Source of the DNA: Modestobacter sp. VKM Ac-2986
GTDB taxonomy: Bacteria; Actinomycetota; Actinomycetes; Mycobacteriales; Geodermatophilaceae
Assembly (NCBI RefSeq): GCF_026967795.1
Contig: NZ_JAPVBH010000002.1
Location: forward strand, 62,001 to 126,000
Length of the DNA: 64,000 nucleotides
Direction: 5' to 3'
Shown: in pieces, positions 1 through 8,678 of the stretch
Numbering within the stretch: the first letter of the stretch is position 1
How the letters are laid out: every line of letters starts with the position of its first letter
The notes under the pieces: generated by a model
Told to the model about the DNA's origin: nothing
Database searches by the model: none
What the model saw: only the letters and a program-made list of their open reading frames with translations
Position numbers and translations under genes: made by a program

Positions 1-711
1 GTTGCTGCGCCACTGGTCGTGGGCCAGGGCGAGCGCCCGGTCGCCGTCGGGGTCGTAGGAGACGTGCACCTGGATGGTGAGCGAGCCCTGGCCGCCGGCG
101 TCGCGGTAGGCGTCGATCACCTCGCGCAGCTTCTCGTGCGGCTGGTTGATCGTGACCAGGCCGTCGGCCCACTCGGCGTGCCTCGCCGCGGTCTTCGCGC
201 TGACGGCGGGGGCGATGAGCGCGGGCTGCTGCTCGGGCAGCGTCCAGATCCGGGCGCGGTCGACGGTGACCAGGCCCTCGTGGCTGACCTCCTCGCCGGC
301 CAGCAGCGCACGGATGACGTCCACGCACTCGCGCAGCCGGGCGTCGCGCAGCTCCTTGTTCGGCCAGACGTGCCCGGTGACGTGCTCGTTCATCGCCTCA
401 CCCGACCCCAGCGCGACCCAGAACCGGCCCGGGAACATCGAGCCCAGGGTCGCGATCGCCTGGGCGATGATCACCGGGTGGTACCGCTGGCCGGGGGCGT
501 TGACCGCACCGAAGGGCAGGTTCGTCGTCGCCAGCGCCGCGCCCAGCCAGGACCAGGCGAACCCCGAGTGGCCCTGCCGCTCGTTCCACGGCTCGAGGTG
601 GTCGGAGCACATGGCGGCGGTGAAGCCCACCTGCTCGGCGTGCTGGACCGCGCGCAGCAGGTCCGAGGGGTGCACCTGCTCGTGGGAGTTGTGGAAGCCG
701 ATCACCGTCAT
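1..711 (-). CDS. LLM-class flavin-dependent oxidoreductase (partial, 3' end outside window)
   Basis: This is the N-terminal 237 residues of a luciferase-like monooxygenase-fold enzyme; the C-terminus lies beyond base 1. The protein opens MTVIGFHNSHEQ and carries the stretches FTAAMCSDHLEPW, NAPGQRYHP and FWVALGSGEAMNEH, typical of bacterial luciferase-fold flavin oxidoreductases. The pattern most resembles the family labelled 'probable non-F420 flavinoid oxidoreductase' (TIGR03885), assigned from memory of the motifs. These TIM-barrel enzymes bind FMN or F420; the substrate cannot be told from sequence. The ATG at 711 is chosen because the homologous N-terminus starts exactly there; another ATG a few bases upstream is in a different frame. 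It is transcribed away from the flavodoxin-fold gene at 824. Confidence 0.85.
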   Translation of the reverse strand, partial: MTVIGFHNSHEQVHPSDLLRAVQHAEQVGFTAAMCSDHLEPWNERQGHSGFAWSWLGAALATTNLPFGAVNAPGQRYHPVIIAQAIATLGSMFPGRFWVALGSGEAMNEHVTGHVWPNKELRDARLRECVDVIRALLAGEEVSHEGLVTVDRARIWTLPEQQPALIAPAVSAKTAARHAEWADGLVTINQPHEKLREVIDAYRDAGGQGSLTIQVHVSYDPDGDRALALAHDQWRSN

Positions 712-823
712 GGGGCATGCCTACCCGGCGCGGTGATCATCCGCAGACTCTGGTGCACCGCGCAACGACCAGGCCGGTGGTGCCCCGACGGACGGGACGT
801 GACGGGCGGGGCAGGATCGCGGC

Positions 824-1435
824 GTGCGCACGCTCATCGTCACCGCCCATGCCGACCCGCTCTCCCGCACCCGGTGCGCCGCCGACCGCCTGCACACGCT
901 GCTCGGCGAGGAGGTCACCGCGGTCGCCCACCTCACCGACGAGGGCTTCGACCCGCGCTTCACCCCGGCCGACCTGGACGCCTACCGGGGCCGGGGAGCG
1001 CTCGCCCCCGACGTCGTCACCGAGCAGCGGCGCATGGACGACGTCACCGACCTGGTGCTGGTGTTCCCGGTGTACTGGTGGTCGATGCCGGCCCTGCTCA
1101 AGGGCTGGGTCGACCGGGTGTTCGTCGCCGGCTGGGCCTTCGACGTGGACGACGGGGGCCGGATCGTCCCGCGGCTGCAGCGGCTGCGGGCGCACCTGGT
1201 GCCGGTCTCGGGCACGACGGCCGGCTCCTTCGCGCGGCACGGGTACACGCAGTCCTTCGACACCCAGGTGCTCAGCGGCATCGTCGACTACTGCGGGATG
1301 CGGCGCGGCGTGACCGCCTTCGTGCACGACTCCGAGACCACCGACCAGGCAGCCGCGGACCGGGCGGTGGAGGACGCGGTGTCCGCCGTCGCCGCCGCGA
1401 TCACCGCGGGGCCGGCACGTCCCTCGACCCGGTGA
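824..1435 (+). CDS. NAD(P)H-dependent oxidoreductase, flavodoxin-like fold (NQO/KefF/MdaB type)
   Basis: The 203-residue protein has the flavodoxin_2 fold. An N-terminal beta strand MRTLIVTAHADP leads to the phosphate-binding loop, followed by the FMN-contacting segment LVLVFPVYWWSMPALLKGWVDRVF (residues about 77-100) and a GWAF strand. Such proteins transfer hydride from NAD(P)H to quinones or other small acceptors using FMN or FAD and act in the cytosol against redox-cycling compounds. The start is a GTG. The length matches the family (190-210 residues). It stands alone between the divergent oxidoreductase and the GAF-ANTAR gene, so no substrate can be inferred from context. Confidence 0.88.
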   Translation: MRTLIVTAHADPLSRTRCAADRLHTLLGEEVTAVAHLTDEGFDPRFTPADLDAYRGRGALAPDVVTEQRRMDDVTDLVLVFPVYWWSMPALLKGWVDRVFVAGWAFDVDDGGRIVPRLQRLRAHLVPVSGTTAGSFARHGYTQSFDTQVLSGIVDYCGMRRGVTAFVHDSETTDQAAADRAVEDAVSAVAAAITAGPARPSTR

Positions 1436-1585
1436 CCCGTGCGGTCGAGCTGCTCCGGCTCGCCGGTCGCCGGGGCGTCGTCCACACTCGTGGTCGCAGC
1501 CCGTCGGACGACGGGCCAGGTCCCACAGCGCGGCCTCTGCACCACCGGCGCGGCCGCTCAGCGGTCGTGCCCACAGAGGACTGAC

Positions 1586-2311
1586 GTGGACATCGCCGGA
1601 CGCTTCATGGTCGAGCTGGCACAGCTGGGCCCTGGTGCGACCGACCCCGGGCTCCTGCCCGACCGGCTGGCCACGGCCACCGCCCGCGCCCTCCGTGTCG
1701 ACGCGGTCGGCCTGACCCTGGCCGCCCAGCAGCCGACGTCGATCGGGGCGAGCGACGAGACGGCCGCGCTGGCCGAGCAGCTGCAGTTCACCGTGGGCAG
1801 CGGCCCCTGCCTGGCGACGGTGGACAGCCAGGTGCCGATCTTCGCCGTCGAGTCCTACCTGCAGCGCCGGTGGCCGTTCTACCACGACCTCCTCCGCGCG
1901 CAGACCCCGTTCCGCAGCGTGGTCGCCTTCCCGCTGAGCGGTGGTCTCAGCGGGACCGGCGCGATGGTCGTCTACCTGGCCAGCCCGGCCGGACCGCTGG
2001 AGTTCGACGCCCTCGACGCCCAGTCCCTCGTCTTCCTGGTCTCCGAGGAGCTGGCTGCCTCCACCGTCTGGGCGCAACGCCACCAGCCGGGCCTGCAGCA
2101 CTGGATCGACGTCCCGGCTGCCCGGGTGCGCACCGAGGTGTGGCAGGCGGTCGGCATCGTCACCGCAGGCCTGGGCCTGTCCGGCGCCGACGCACTGGCC
2201 CTGCTCCGCGCCCGCGCCTACGGCAGCAGCCGACTGGTCGACGAGGTGGCCCACGACCTCGTCACCCGCCGCCTGTCCCTGGACGACCTGCTCGCCGACA
2301 CACCCCGCTGA
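1586..2311 (+). CDS. GAF and ANTAR domain-containing putative transcription antiterminator
   Basis: The 241-residue protein has a GAF-type sensor domain (residues about 25-150; segment FTVGSGPCLATVDS) followed by a C-terminal ANTAR RNA-binding helix bundle (about 165-235: VRTEVWQAVGIV, LALLRARAY, DEVAHDLVTRR). ANTAR proteins bind paired hairpins in nascent mRNA and prevent termination; the GAF part would sense a ligand or redox signal. This GAF-ANTAR pairing is common in actinobacteria. The GTG at 1586 is chosen because AGAGGA lies 5 nt upstream and the sensor domain begins soon after; the reading frame is open further upstream but without protein-like sequence. The ligand and the RNA target are unknown. 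Confidence 0.85.
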   Translation: MDIAGRFMVELAQLGPGATDPGLLPDRLATATARALRVDAVGLTLAAQQPTSIGASDETAALAEQLQFTVGSGPCLATVDSQVPIFAVESYLQRRWPFYHDLLRAQTPFRSVVAFPLSGGLSGTGAMVVYLASPAGPLEFDALDAQSLVFLVSEELAASTVWAQRHQPGLQHWIDVPAARVRTEVWQAVGIVTAGLGLSGADALALLRARAYGSSRLVDEVAHDLVTRRLSLDDLLADTPR

Positions 2312-2351
2312 CCGACGGCGCGTCGGTGGCCGACGAGCACGGCGGCGCCGG

Positions 2352-3035
2352 TCAGCAGGAGGACGTCGCCGCGGCGTGGTCGCCGCCCGGTCGCGGTCGC
2401 GTCGCCGTGTAGACGACGGCCGGCGGCAGGTTCGGCCACACCGTCGGGGACACGTCGACCCGGCCGAAGGCGCGCCGGAGCGCCCGGTGCTGTCGCCGAC
2501 CGGGCGGCGCCCAGCGGCTCCAGCTGTAGGTGAACTGGGTGTGGGCGCCCGCCGGGGCCAGGTGGGCGGCGATCGCCGGGACGAGGTCGGCGCCCGCCGG
2601 ACCGGCGAAGGCCTGCCACGGGAGTCCGCTGACGACCAGGTCGACCGTGCGGAGGCCGCGCTGCGCCAGGGCCCCGGGGAACCCGGAGGCCGGTCCGCGG
2701 ACCAGGTCGATGCCGGGGAACCGGGCGGCGAGGTGGTCGGCCATCACCGGGTTGGCCTCGACGCCGAGGTAGCGCATCCCGGGCACGGCCGCGTGCAGGG
2801 CCGCAGTGAACGCCCCGGTGCCCGGTCCCAGCTCCAGGACGACCGGGGCGCGCTGCGCCGGGGACCGGAGCAGGAGCGGGGCGACCATCCGCTCGGCCAG
2901 TGCCGCGGAGCTGGGCACGACCGAGGCCGTGCGCAAGGGCGCGCGCAGGAACTCCCGGACGAACACCAGTTGCTCGGCGGACCGGGCCCCCGCCGCCCGG
3001 CGCACCGCCGGCGGGGACCACTCGTGCGCGTCCAC
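2352..3035 (-). CDS. class I SAM-dependent methyltransferase
   Basis: The 227-residue protein shows a Rossmann-type methyltransferase core: SAM motif I VVLELGPGTGAFT (residues about 65-77), the acidic strand end YLGVEANPVMADHLAARFP, and a motif-IV-like DLVVSGLPWQAF. The N-terminal helix RSAEQLVFVREFLRAPLRTASVVPSS resembles phospholipid N-methyltransferase (PmtA-like) and rRNA adenine dimethylase relatives, so a lipid substrate is a reasonable guess but not established. The C-terminal 20 residues are arginine- and proline-rich and probably disordered. It is followed on the same strand, upstream of its start, by the SDR gene ending at 3062, 26 nt away, so the two may share a transcript. Confidence 0.8.
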   Translation of the reverse strand: MDAHEWSPPAVRRAAGARSAEQLVFVREFLRAPLRTASVVPSSAALAERMVAPLLLRSPAQRAPVVLELGPGTGAFTAALHAAVPGMRYLGVEANPVMADHLAARFPGIDLVRGPASGFPGALAQRGLRTVDLVVSGLPWQAFAGPAGADLVPAIAAHLAPAGAHTQFTYSWSRWAPPGRRQHRALRRAFGRVDVSPTVWPNLPPAVVYTATRPRPGGDHAAATSSC

Positions 3036-3061
3036 GGCCGCTGCCGCAGCTCTCCCGCCGC

Positions 3062-4060
3062 TCAGGCCGTCAGGCCGCGGTCACGGACGACGTCGAGGAC
3101 GGGTCGCTCCCCGGCACCCACGGCGGCGGGGAACGACACGCCCGTCAGCTGCTCGGACAGCGTCCAGATGCGCTGGGCGTCCTCGACGCTGCGCAGCGGC
3201 CGGTACAGCTCCTGCTCGGCCGGCGCACCGCTCATGTGCTGGAAGCGGCTGGGTCCGTAGAACCGCTCCCCGGCGGCGTCCGGCGAGGTCGCGGCGAGCA
3301 GTGCGGGGAGGGCGGCGGTCTCCGGCGTCCCCAGGATGCCCATCGCCGAGAGCCGCCGGATCAGACGGATCTCGCGCCCCTCCGCCGGGCGACCGATGCC
3401 GGGCTGAGCGGCGAGCAGGTTGGTCGGGGCCACCCCCGGGTGGGACACGTTGCTGGCGATCCCCCACCCGTGTGCCCGGCTGCGGCGGTCGAGCTCGAGG
3501 GCGACGAGGCCGGCGGCGATCTTGGAGGAGCTGTAGGCGCGCCCCGGGTGGTAGGAGCGCTCCCAGTCCAGGTCGTCCCAGTGGACGGCGCCGCTCCTCG
3601 CCGCGACGCTGGACTGCGAGGTGATGCGGGCCGAGCCGGCGCGCAGCAGCGGCAGCAGCTGCGCGACCAGCGCGAAGTGGCCGAGGTGGTTGGTGGCGAG
3701 CTGGAGCTCGTGGCCGTCGACGGTCGCCTGGCGCTCGGGCGGGGTCATCACCCCGGCGTTGGCGACCAGGACGTCGATCGGGCGTCCCTCGGCGAGCAGT
3801 GCCTCGGCGAAGCCGGCGACCGAGGCGAGTGAGGACAGGTCCATCGTGTGCAGGGTGACCTGCGCGCCGGGGACGCGGGCCCGGATCTCGGAGACGGCGG
3901 CCTCGCCCTTGCCGCGGTTGCGGACCGGGAGGACGAGGTCGGCGCCGGCTGCGGCCAGGCGGCGGGCGAGGACCAGGCCGATGCCGTCGCTTCCGCCGGT
4001 GAGCACGGCGCGCCTGCCCGTCAGGTCGGGGACGGTGATGTCGATCGAGGTGCGGGCCAT
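3062..4060 (-). CDS. SDR family NAD(P)-dependent oxidoreductase (retinol dehydrogenase-like)
   Basis: The 332-residue classical short-chain dehydrogenase has cofactor motif TGGSDGIG (residues about 21-28), the NAG motif in VLVANAGVM, a catalytic serine in SQSSVAAR and the active site YSSSK. It is longer than the usual 250 residues because of a C-terminal extension of the retinol dehydrogenase/WW-oxidoreductase-like type. The enzyme should oxidise or reduce an alcohol/carbonyl pair in the cytosol; the substrate is unknown. It is divergent from the XRE regulator at 4265, and the 204-bp space between them contains a perfect inverted repeat, so this gene is the likely target of that regulator. 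Confidence 0.9.
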   Translation of the reverse strand: MARTSIDITVPDLTGRRAVLTGGSDGIGLVLARRLAAAGADLVLPVRNRGKGEAAVSEIRARVPGAQVTLHTMDLSSLASVAGFAEALLAEGRPIDVLVANAGVMTPPERQATVDGHELQLATNHLGHFALVAQLLPLLRAGSARITSQSSVAARSGAVHWDDLDWERSYHPGRAYSSSKIAAGLVALELDRRSRAHGWGIASNVSHPGVAPTNLLAAQPGIGRPAEGREIRLIRRLSAMGILGTPETAALPALLAATSPDAAGERFYGPSRFQHMSGAPAEQELYRPLRSVEDAQRIWTLSEQLTGVSFPAAVGAGERPVLDVVRDRGLTA

Positions 4061-4136
4061 GTCGGGCTCCTGTCGTCGTGACGCGCCGTTCGCGTCGTGA
4101 CCACACCGTCCCCCGTGCCGGCAGTCGGTGGCAGGG

Positions 4137-4180
4137 CCCGCCGATCCCCCCTACGCGCTGGTGAGAGGGGGATCGGCGGG
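4137..4180. promoter_or_regulatory. Perfect 14-bp inverted repeat in the SDR/XRE divergent promoter
   Basis: The arms CCCGCCGATCCCCC (4137-4150) and GGGGGATCGGCGGG (4167-4180) are exact reverse complements separated by 16 bp. They lie between divergently transcribed genes, where an operator for the XRE regulator would be expected. The half-site spacing of about three helical turns suits a dimer pair or two adjacent dimers. Seen directly; the operator role is inferred. Confidence 0.55.
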
Positions 4181-4264
4181 ACGTGGATGCGCTCGTGGAT
4201 CGCCGGTAGACACAGCGGTGCCGCCCCCCCGAGGTCGGCGCACCCCACCCTCAGGAGGACCCAC

Positions 4265-5149
4265 GTGGCCATCGATCGAGCAGGTCTGGCGGAGTTCCTC
4301 CGCGAACGCCGAGGCGCGTTGCAACCCGAGGACGTCGGGCTCCCCCGCGGCCAGCGCCGCCGCACCGCCGGCCTGCGCCGGGAGGAGGTCGCCGGCCTCT
4401 GCCACATGTCGACCGACTACTACACGCGGCTGGAACGGGAGCGCGGACCCCACCCGTCGGAGCAGATGATCGCCTCGATCGCCCAGGGGCTGCACCTGTC
4501 CCTCGACGAGCGGGACCACCTGTTCCGGCTCGCCGGCCACCAGCCACCCACCCGCGGGACGAGCAGCGAGCACCTCAGCCCCGGTCTGCTGCGGATCTTC
4601 GACCGCCTCGGGGACACCCCCGCCGAGATCGTCACCGAGGTCGGGGAGACGCTCCGGCAGACACCACTCGGGATCGCGCTCGTCGGTGACGCGACGCGGT
4701 ACACCGGCCCCGCCCGCAGTCGGGGGTACCGGTGGTTCACCGACCCGGCGGCCCGCGCGCTGTACGTGGCCGAGGACCACGCGCACATGTCCCGCATGTA
4801 CGCCGCCGGCCTCCGCGCCCTCCTCGCGATGCGCGGTCCCGGGTCACGCGCGGCGCAGCTGGCCGACCTCCTGCTGGTCGAGAGCGAGGAGTTCCGCACC
4901 CTCTGGGAGACCCACGAGGTCGGCATCCACCCCGACGAGGTCAAGCGCTACCAGCACCCCGAGGTCGGCCGGCTGGACCTGAGCTGCCAGACGCTGATCG
5001 ACCCCCACCAGGCCCACCGCCTGATGGTCTACACCGCCGCACCCGGCACGGACAGCTACGACAAGCTCGAGATGCTCGCCGTGATCGGCGCCCAGTCCCT
5101 GTCCACCACACGCTCGGGCACGGTCGGCGCAGAGCCCGGCGACCGGTGA
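4265..5149 (+). CDS. XRE family transcriptional regulator with MmyB-like ligand-binding domain
   Basis: The 294-residue regulator has an N-terminal Cro/C1-type helix-turn-helix (residues about 8-75, including RRTAGLRREEVAGLCHMSTDYYTRLERERG, given here only as the landmark region) and a C-terminal MmyB-like domain (about 105-280) with the conserved RYRWFTDPAAR-like segment GYRWFTDPAARALY. In this family the C-terminal domain binds a fatty-acid-like ligand. The start is the GTG at 4265, preceded by a strong AGGAGG at 4253-4258 with 6-nt spacing. It is divergent from an SDR gene, the standard arrangement of these regulators and their target oxidoreductases. Confidence 0.9.
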   Translation: MAIDRAGLAEFLRERRGALQPEDVGLPRGQRRRTAGLRREEVAGLCHMSTDYYTRLERERGPHPSEQMIASIAQGLHLSLDERDHLFRLAGHQPPTRGTSSEHLSPGLLRIFDRLGDTPAEIVTEVGETLRQTPLGIALVGDATRYTGPARSRGYRWFTDPAARALYVAEDHAHMSRMYAAGLRALLAMRGPGSRAAQLADLLLVESEEFRTLWETHEVGIHPDEVKRYQHPEVGRLDLSCQTLIDPHQAHRLMVYTAAPGTDSYDKLEMLAVIGAQSLSTTRSGTVGAEPGDR

Positions 5150-5491
5150 CGACCCGCTCCCTGCCCACGATCGGCGCCGGGACCGCCGACCACGAGCACG
5201 GCGACCCCCTGGCACCCGAGCCGTCTGCCACCGGTCGGCACCGCGACCAGGCGCTGGAGCCCGTACCGGGCTGACCCCGCGACCACCCCACGGTCCGAGG
5301 CCGGTGCCCCTCGCGACCGGCGCCGGACCCGGGCGGCGCCCGACCGGACGCGTCCCGTCGGGCCGACCGCCGCTCAGCCGGACGACACCACGACCCGGCG
5401 GCTGCACCCACACCACCACTTGCGATGCGCTCGGTCGCCCCGAGCTCTCGCGCGCCCTCATGCCACCACCGACCAGATCGAGGTCCGACTC
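5150..5491. other. Intergenic stretch with no recognisable gene
   Basis: These 342 bp between the XRE regulator and the MMPL transporter hold no open frame with family-like sequence. The distal part is slightly less G+C-rich and should carry the MMPL promoter, but no convincing -35/-10 pair is visible. A GAGGT ribosome binding site for the transporter ends 7 nt before its ATG. Confidence 0.5.
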
Positions 5492-7681
5492 ATGGCTCTG
5501 CTGCTGTCCCGACTCGGGGCGTTCACCCACCGCCACCGACTTCCCGTCGTACTCGCCTGGCTGGTCCTGCTCGTGGGAGGCGGCGTCGGCGCCGCCACCC
5601 TGGCCGGCACCACGACCACCACCTTCTCCATCCCCGGCCAGGAGTCCACCACCGCGCTCACCCTCATCGAGGAGGACTTCGGCGCCGGCGGCAACGGCGC
5701 CACCGCCCGAGTGGTGGTGCAGTCCCCGGACGGCTCCCCCGTGACCGCCGGCACCAACGCCACGGCCCTGTCCGGCCTGGTCGACGAGCTGGGGCAGCTG
5801 CCGGGCGTGATCTCCGCGACCGACCCGCTGGACCCGGCCGCGCCGACGGTCAACGCCGACCAGACCGTCGCCTACAGCACCGTCACCTACACCGAGCCCG
5901 TCGGCGGGGTCACCGTCGAGGAGCAGGACGCCCTCATGGCCGCAGTCGACGACGCGCGCTCCACCGGGTTGACCGTCGAGATCGACGGGGAGGCGCTCAA
6001 CGAGACCCCCGCGGTCGGCGGGCCCGGGGAGGCTGCCGGCGTGCTGTTGGCGCTGGTCATCCTGGCCATCACCTACGGCACGCTGGTGACCGCCGGGATG
6101 AACCTGCTGACCGCGGTCGTCGGGGTCGGCGTCGGGATCATGGGCATCACGATCGCCACCGGGTTCCTGGACCTGTCCTCGACCACCTCGGCACTGGCCG
6201 GCATGCTCGGCCTGGCCGTCGGCATCGACTACGGCCTGTTCATCATCAGCCGCTACCGGCAGGAGCTGCGCCGGGGGTCGGACGTCGGCACCGCGGTCTC
6301 CACCGCCGTGGGCACCGCCGGCTCGGCCGTCGTCACCGCCGGGCTCACCGTGGTGATCGCCCTGGTCGGGCTGGCCGTCGTCGGCATCCCCTTCCTCACC
6401 CAGATGGGCATCGCCGCCGCCGGCACGATCGTCGTCGCCGTCCTCGTCGCCCTCACCCTGGTCCCCGCGGTGCTCGCCTTCCTCGGCCGGCGGGCGCTGC
6501 CCCGCACGCTGCGCAACGCCCCGGCGGAGACCAGCGAGGTCCCGGCCCGCGGGCGCGGGTTCCTCGCCGGCTGGGTCACCACGATCACCCGGCACCGGGT
6601 GGTCTCCCTGCTCACCGCGGTCATCGCCCTGGGCGTCGTAGCCGTCCCGTTCTTCTCCATGCAGACCACGCTGGCGCAGGCCCTGCCCGAGGACAGCACC
6701 CAGCAGCGCGCACAACAGCTGCTCACCGATGGTTTCGGTGAGGGCTTCAACGGCCCGCTCATCGTGTTGTTCCGAGGCAGCGAAGCGGTGGAGAGCGCCA
6801 CCACCGCGAGCAGCGGCTTCGTCGATCTGCCCGGCGTCGCGGCTGTCGCCACACCGGTCCCGAACGCTGCGGACACGGCTGCCCTGGTGACCGTGATCCC
6901 GCAGTCAGGACCGTCCACCGACGCCACCGAGCAGCTGGTCGAGGACCTGCGCGCCCAGCTGACCGGCCTCACCGGCGTGGACAGCTACGTCACCGGTCAG
7001 ACAGCAGTGGGCGTGGACGTGTCGGAGTCCCTGGACGCCGCGCTGCCGGTCTACCTGCTGCTCGTCGTCGGCCTGGCACTGGTCCTGCTGGTCCTGGTGT
7101 TCCGCTCGCTGCTGGTCCCGCTGATCGGTGTGCTGGGCTTCCTGCTCACCATCGGCGCCTCGCTCGGCGCCACGGTCGCGGTGTTCCAGTGGGGCTGGCT
7201 GGCCGACACCATCGGCGCACCCAGCGCCGGCCCGCTGCCGAGCCTCAGCCCGATCCTGGTCATCGGGATCCTCTTCGGGCTGGCCATGGACTACCAGATC
7301 TTCCTGGTGTCCCGGATGCACGAGGCGCACAGCCGCGGCGCCCACGCGCTGGACGCCGTCCGCACCGGCTTCCGGCAGGCCGCCCCGGTCGTGGTCGCTG
7401 CCGCGCTGATCATGCTCGCCGTCTTCGCCGGGTTCTTCGTCGACGGCGAGCCCACCTTGAGGTCGATCGCCTTCGGACTGGCCACCGGCATCCTCTTCGA
7501 CGCCTTCGTCGTCCGGATGGTCCTGATGCCGGCCGCGCTGGCACTGCTGGGAGACCGAGCCTGGTGGCTGCCCCGCTGGCTGCACTGGCTCCCCCGCCTC
7601 GACGTCGAGGGCGCCGCTCTGAGCGAGGTCGCTGCCCCGCCGGTCCGCGATCGCGAACTGGTCGGAGCTGACGGGCGGTGA
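5492..7681 (+). CDS. MMPL family RND transporter
   Basis: The 729-residue inner-membrane protein has the duplicated MmpL/RND layout: TM1 near residues 17-38, a periplasmic domain, a TM2-6 block (about 180-350), TM7 (about 385-400), a second periplasmic domain and TM8-12 (about 530-690). Asp-Tyr pairs that form the proton relay in MmpL3 are present in both halves (GIDY, D246-Y247; AMDY, D600-Y601). It should export lipids or hydrophobic drugs by proton antiport; the cargo is unknown. ATG 5492 is preferred (GAGGT upstream, membrane topology starts at once); a longer frame upstream adds 24 unlikely residues. Confidence 0.92.
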   Translation: MALLLSRLGAFTHRHRLPVVLAWLVLLVGGGVGAATLAGTTTTTFSIPGQESTTALTLIEEDFGAGGNGATARVVVQSPDGSPVTAGTNATALSGLVDELGQLPGVISATDPLDPAAPTVNADQTVAYSTVTYTEPVGGVTVEEQDALMAAVDDARSTGLTVEIDGEALNETPAVGGPGEAAGVLLALVILAITYGTLVTAGMNLLTAVVGVGVGIMGITIATGFLDLSSTTSALAGMLGLAVGIDYGLFIISRYRQELRRGSDVGTAVSTAVGTAGSAVVTAGLTVVIALVGLAVVGIPFLTQMGIAAAGTIVVAVLVALTLVPAVLAFLGRRALPRTLRNAPAETSEVPARGRGFLAGWVTTITRHRVVSLLTAVIALGVVAVPFFSMQTTLAQALPEDSTQQRAQQLLTDGFGEGFNGPLIVLFRGSEAVESATTASSGFVDLPGVAAVATPVPNAADTAALVTVIPQSGPSTDATEQLVEDLRAQLTGLTGVDSYVTGQTAVGVDVSESLDAALPVYLLLVVGLALVLLVLVFRSLLVPLIGVLGFLLTIGASLGATVAVFQWGWLADTIGAPSAGPLPSLSPILVIGILFGLAMDYQIFLVSRMHEAHSRGAHALDAVRTGFRQAAPVVVAAALIMLAVFAGFFVDGEPTLRSIAFGLATGILFDAFVVRMVLMPAALALLGDRAWWLPRWLHWLPRLDVEGAALSEVAAPPVRDRELVGADGR

Positions 7682-8031
7682 CCAGCCCGGGAGGCGTGAC
7701 CCCGACAGCTGCACCACCGCGGCCAGCGGAGGACCTGCCACCTCCACCAGGGACTGCGCCGACCGAACAGGTGCACCCGGTGCGTCGCCGTCCCCGCCGG
7801 GGTCCCTGACGGGTTCGGCGTCCTCCCCGGTGACACCGGCTGCGGCCTGGCCGAGGCGCTCGATGGCCTCGGCCAGGTCACGGTCGCCGGGGTGCGGACA
7901 GGCGGCCACCCCGGCGACCATCTCGGCGTGGACCCCACTGCCGGTGCGGCGTCCAGGGCTCGGACGTCCACGACGGGGCGGCCCACATCGTCGTGGTGCC
8001 CCGCCAGGTGATGGGCAGAGAGGACACGGCC
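7682..8031. other. Intergenic stretch, possible decayed coding remnant
   Basis: About 350 bp separate the MMPL gene from the broken serine hydrolase. On the minus strand, roughly 7815-7935, a frame of about 40 codons (starting MVAGVAACPHPGDRDLAEA) has high GC at third positions, as real genes here do, and then loses this property. It matches no family I can name and may be the remnant of a lost gene. Confidence 0.3.
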
Positions 8032-8630
8032 ATGGAACCGACCCGCTCGTCCCCGTCCGCCCATCGCGGCCGCCCGTTGTCCCGGGGTCTGTCCCTGGGC
8101 TCGTCCTCGCCGCTGTGATGGCCGTGGTCGTGACGCCGCCGGTCCGGGAGGACGCCAGCGCTGCGGCCGACTGCGGCGTGGGCACCGGGATGCCGGCTGC
8201 AGCGGTCTCTGCCGCAGCCCGCGTCGACACCGATTCGGGACTCCGGGTCGGGGTCGCCGTCGTGGACACCGCGACCGGGGAGTGCTCGGTGTCCGGGGAC
8301 ACCGAGGGGACCCTTGCCACCGCGTCGGTGGTGAAGGTGATGATCGCAGCCCGGCTCCTGGCCGAGGGGGAGATGACCGGGCAGACCGCAGAGCTCGCCC
8401 ACTCGATGATCAGCCGCTCCGACGACGTCGCGGCGAACGTGCTGTGGCAACGAGCCGGCGGGCACGGGCTGGGACCATGGATCGAGAGGCACCACGACCT
8501 ACCGGACCTCGGTTCCCCCAACGACGTCCCCGGCCGATGGGGCAACACCCACGTCACCGCCCTCGGCCTGGCGCGGCTCTACGCAGCGCTGCGGAAGGAC
8601 GCCGTGGTCTGGCCATCTGGGGGTGTGTGA
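8032..8630 (+). pseudogene. Serine hydrolase of the beta-lactamase/transpeptidase-like fold, broken at both ends
   Basis: The readable frame ends at the TGA at 8628-8630 and contains TASVVKVMIAARLL, the SxxK catalytic motif of penicillin-recognising serine hydrolases, and SRSDDVAANVLW, the equivalent of the SDN motif. The third motif (KTG-like) and about 80-90 residues of the usual C-terminus are missing: after LYAALRKDAVVW the sequence changes and stops next to the convergent SDR gene. At the 5' end, an ATG at 8032 with AGAGAGGAC upstream opens a basic n-region that stops after 28 codons in a different frame from the hydrophobic segment VLAAVMAVVV. A frameshift near 8090-8110 would restore a normal signal peptide. 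This is most likely a decaying exported hydrolase. Confidence 0.6.
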
Positions 8631-8678
8631 GGTCGCCTTCGGTCGGCCCTCCTCGTGGGGCTGGTCGCCTGCTCGACG

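Noticed and set aside
1439-1585. Upstream extension of the GAF-ANTAR protein
   Set aside because: The extra 49 residues are not conserved-looking, whereas GTG 1586 has a well-placed AGAGGA ribosome binding site.
4097-4264. Upstream extension of the XRE regulator
   Set aside because: It would run through the inverted repeat; GTG 4265 has a strong AGGAGG and the domain starts immediately after.
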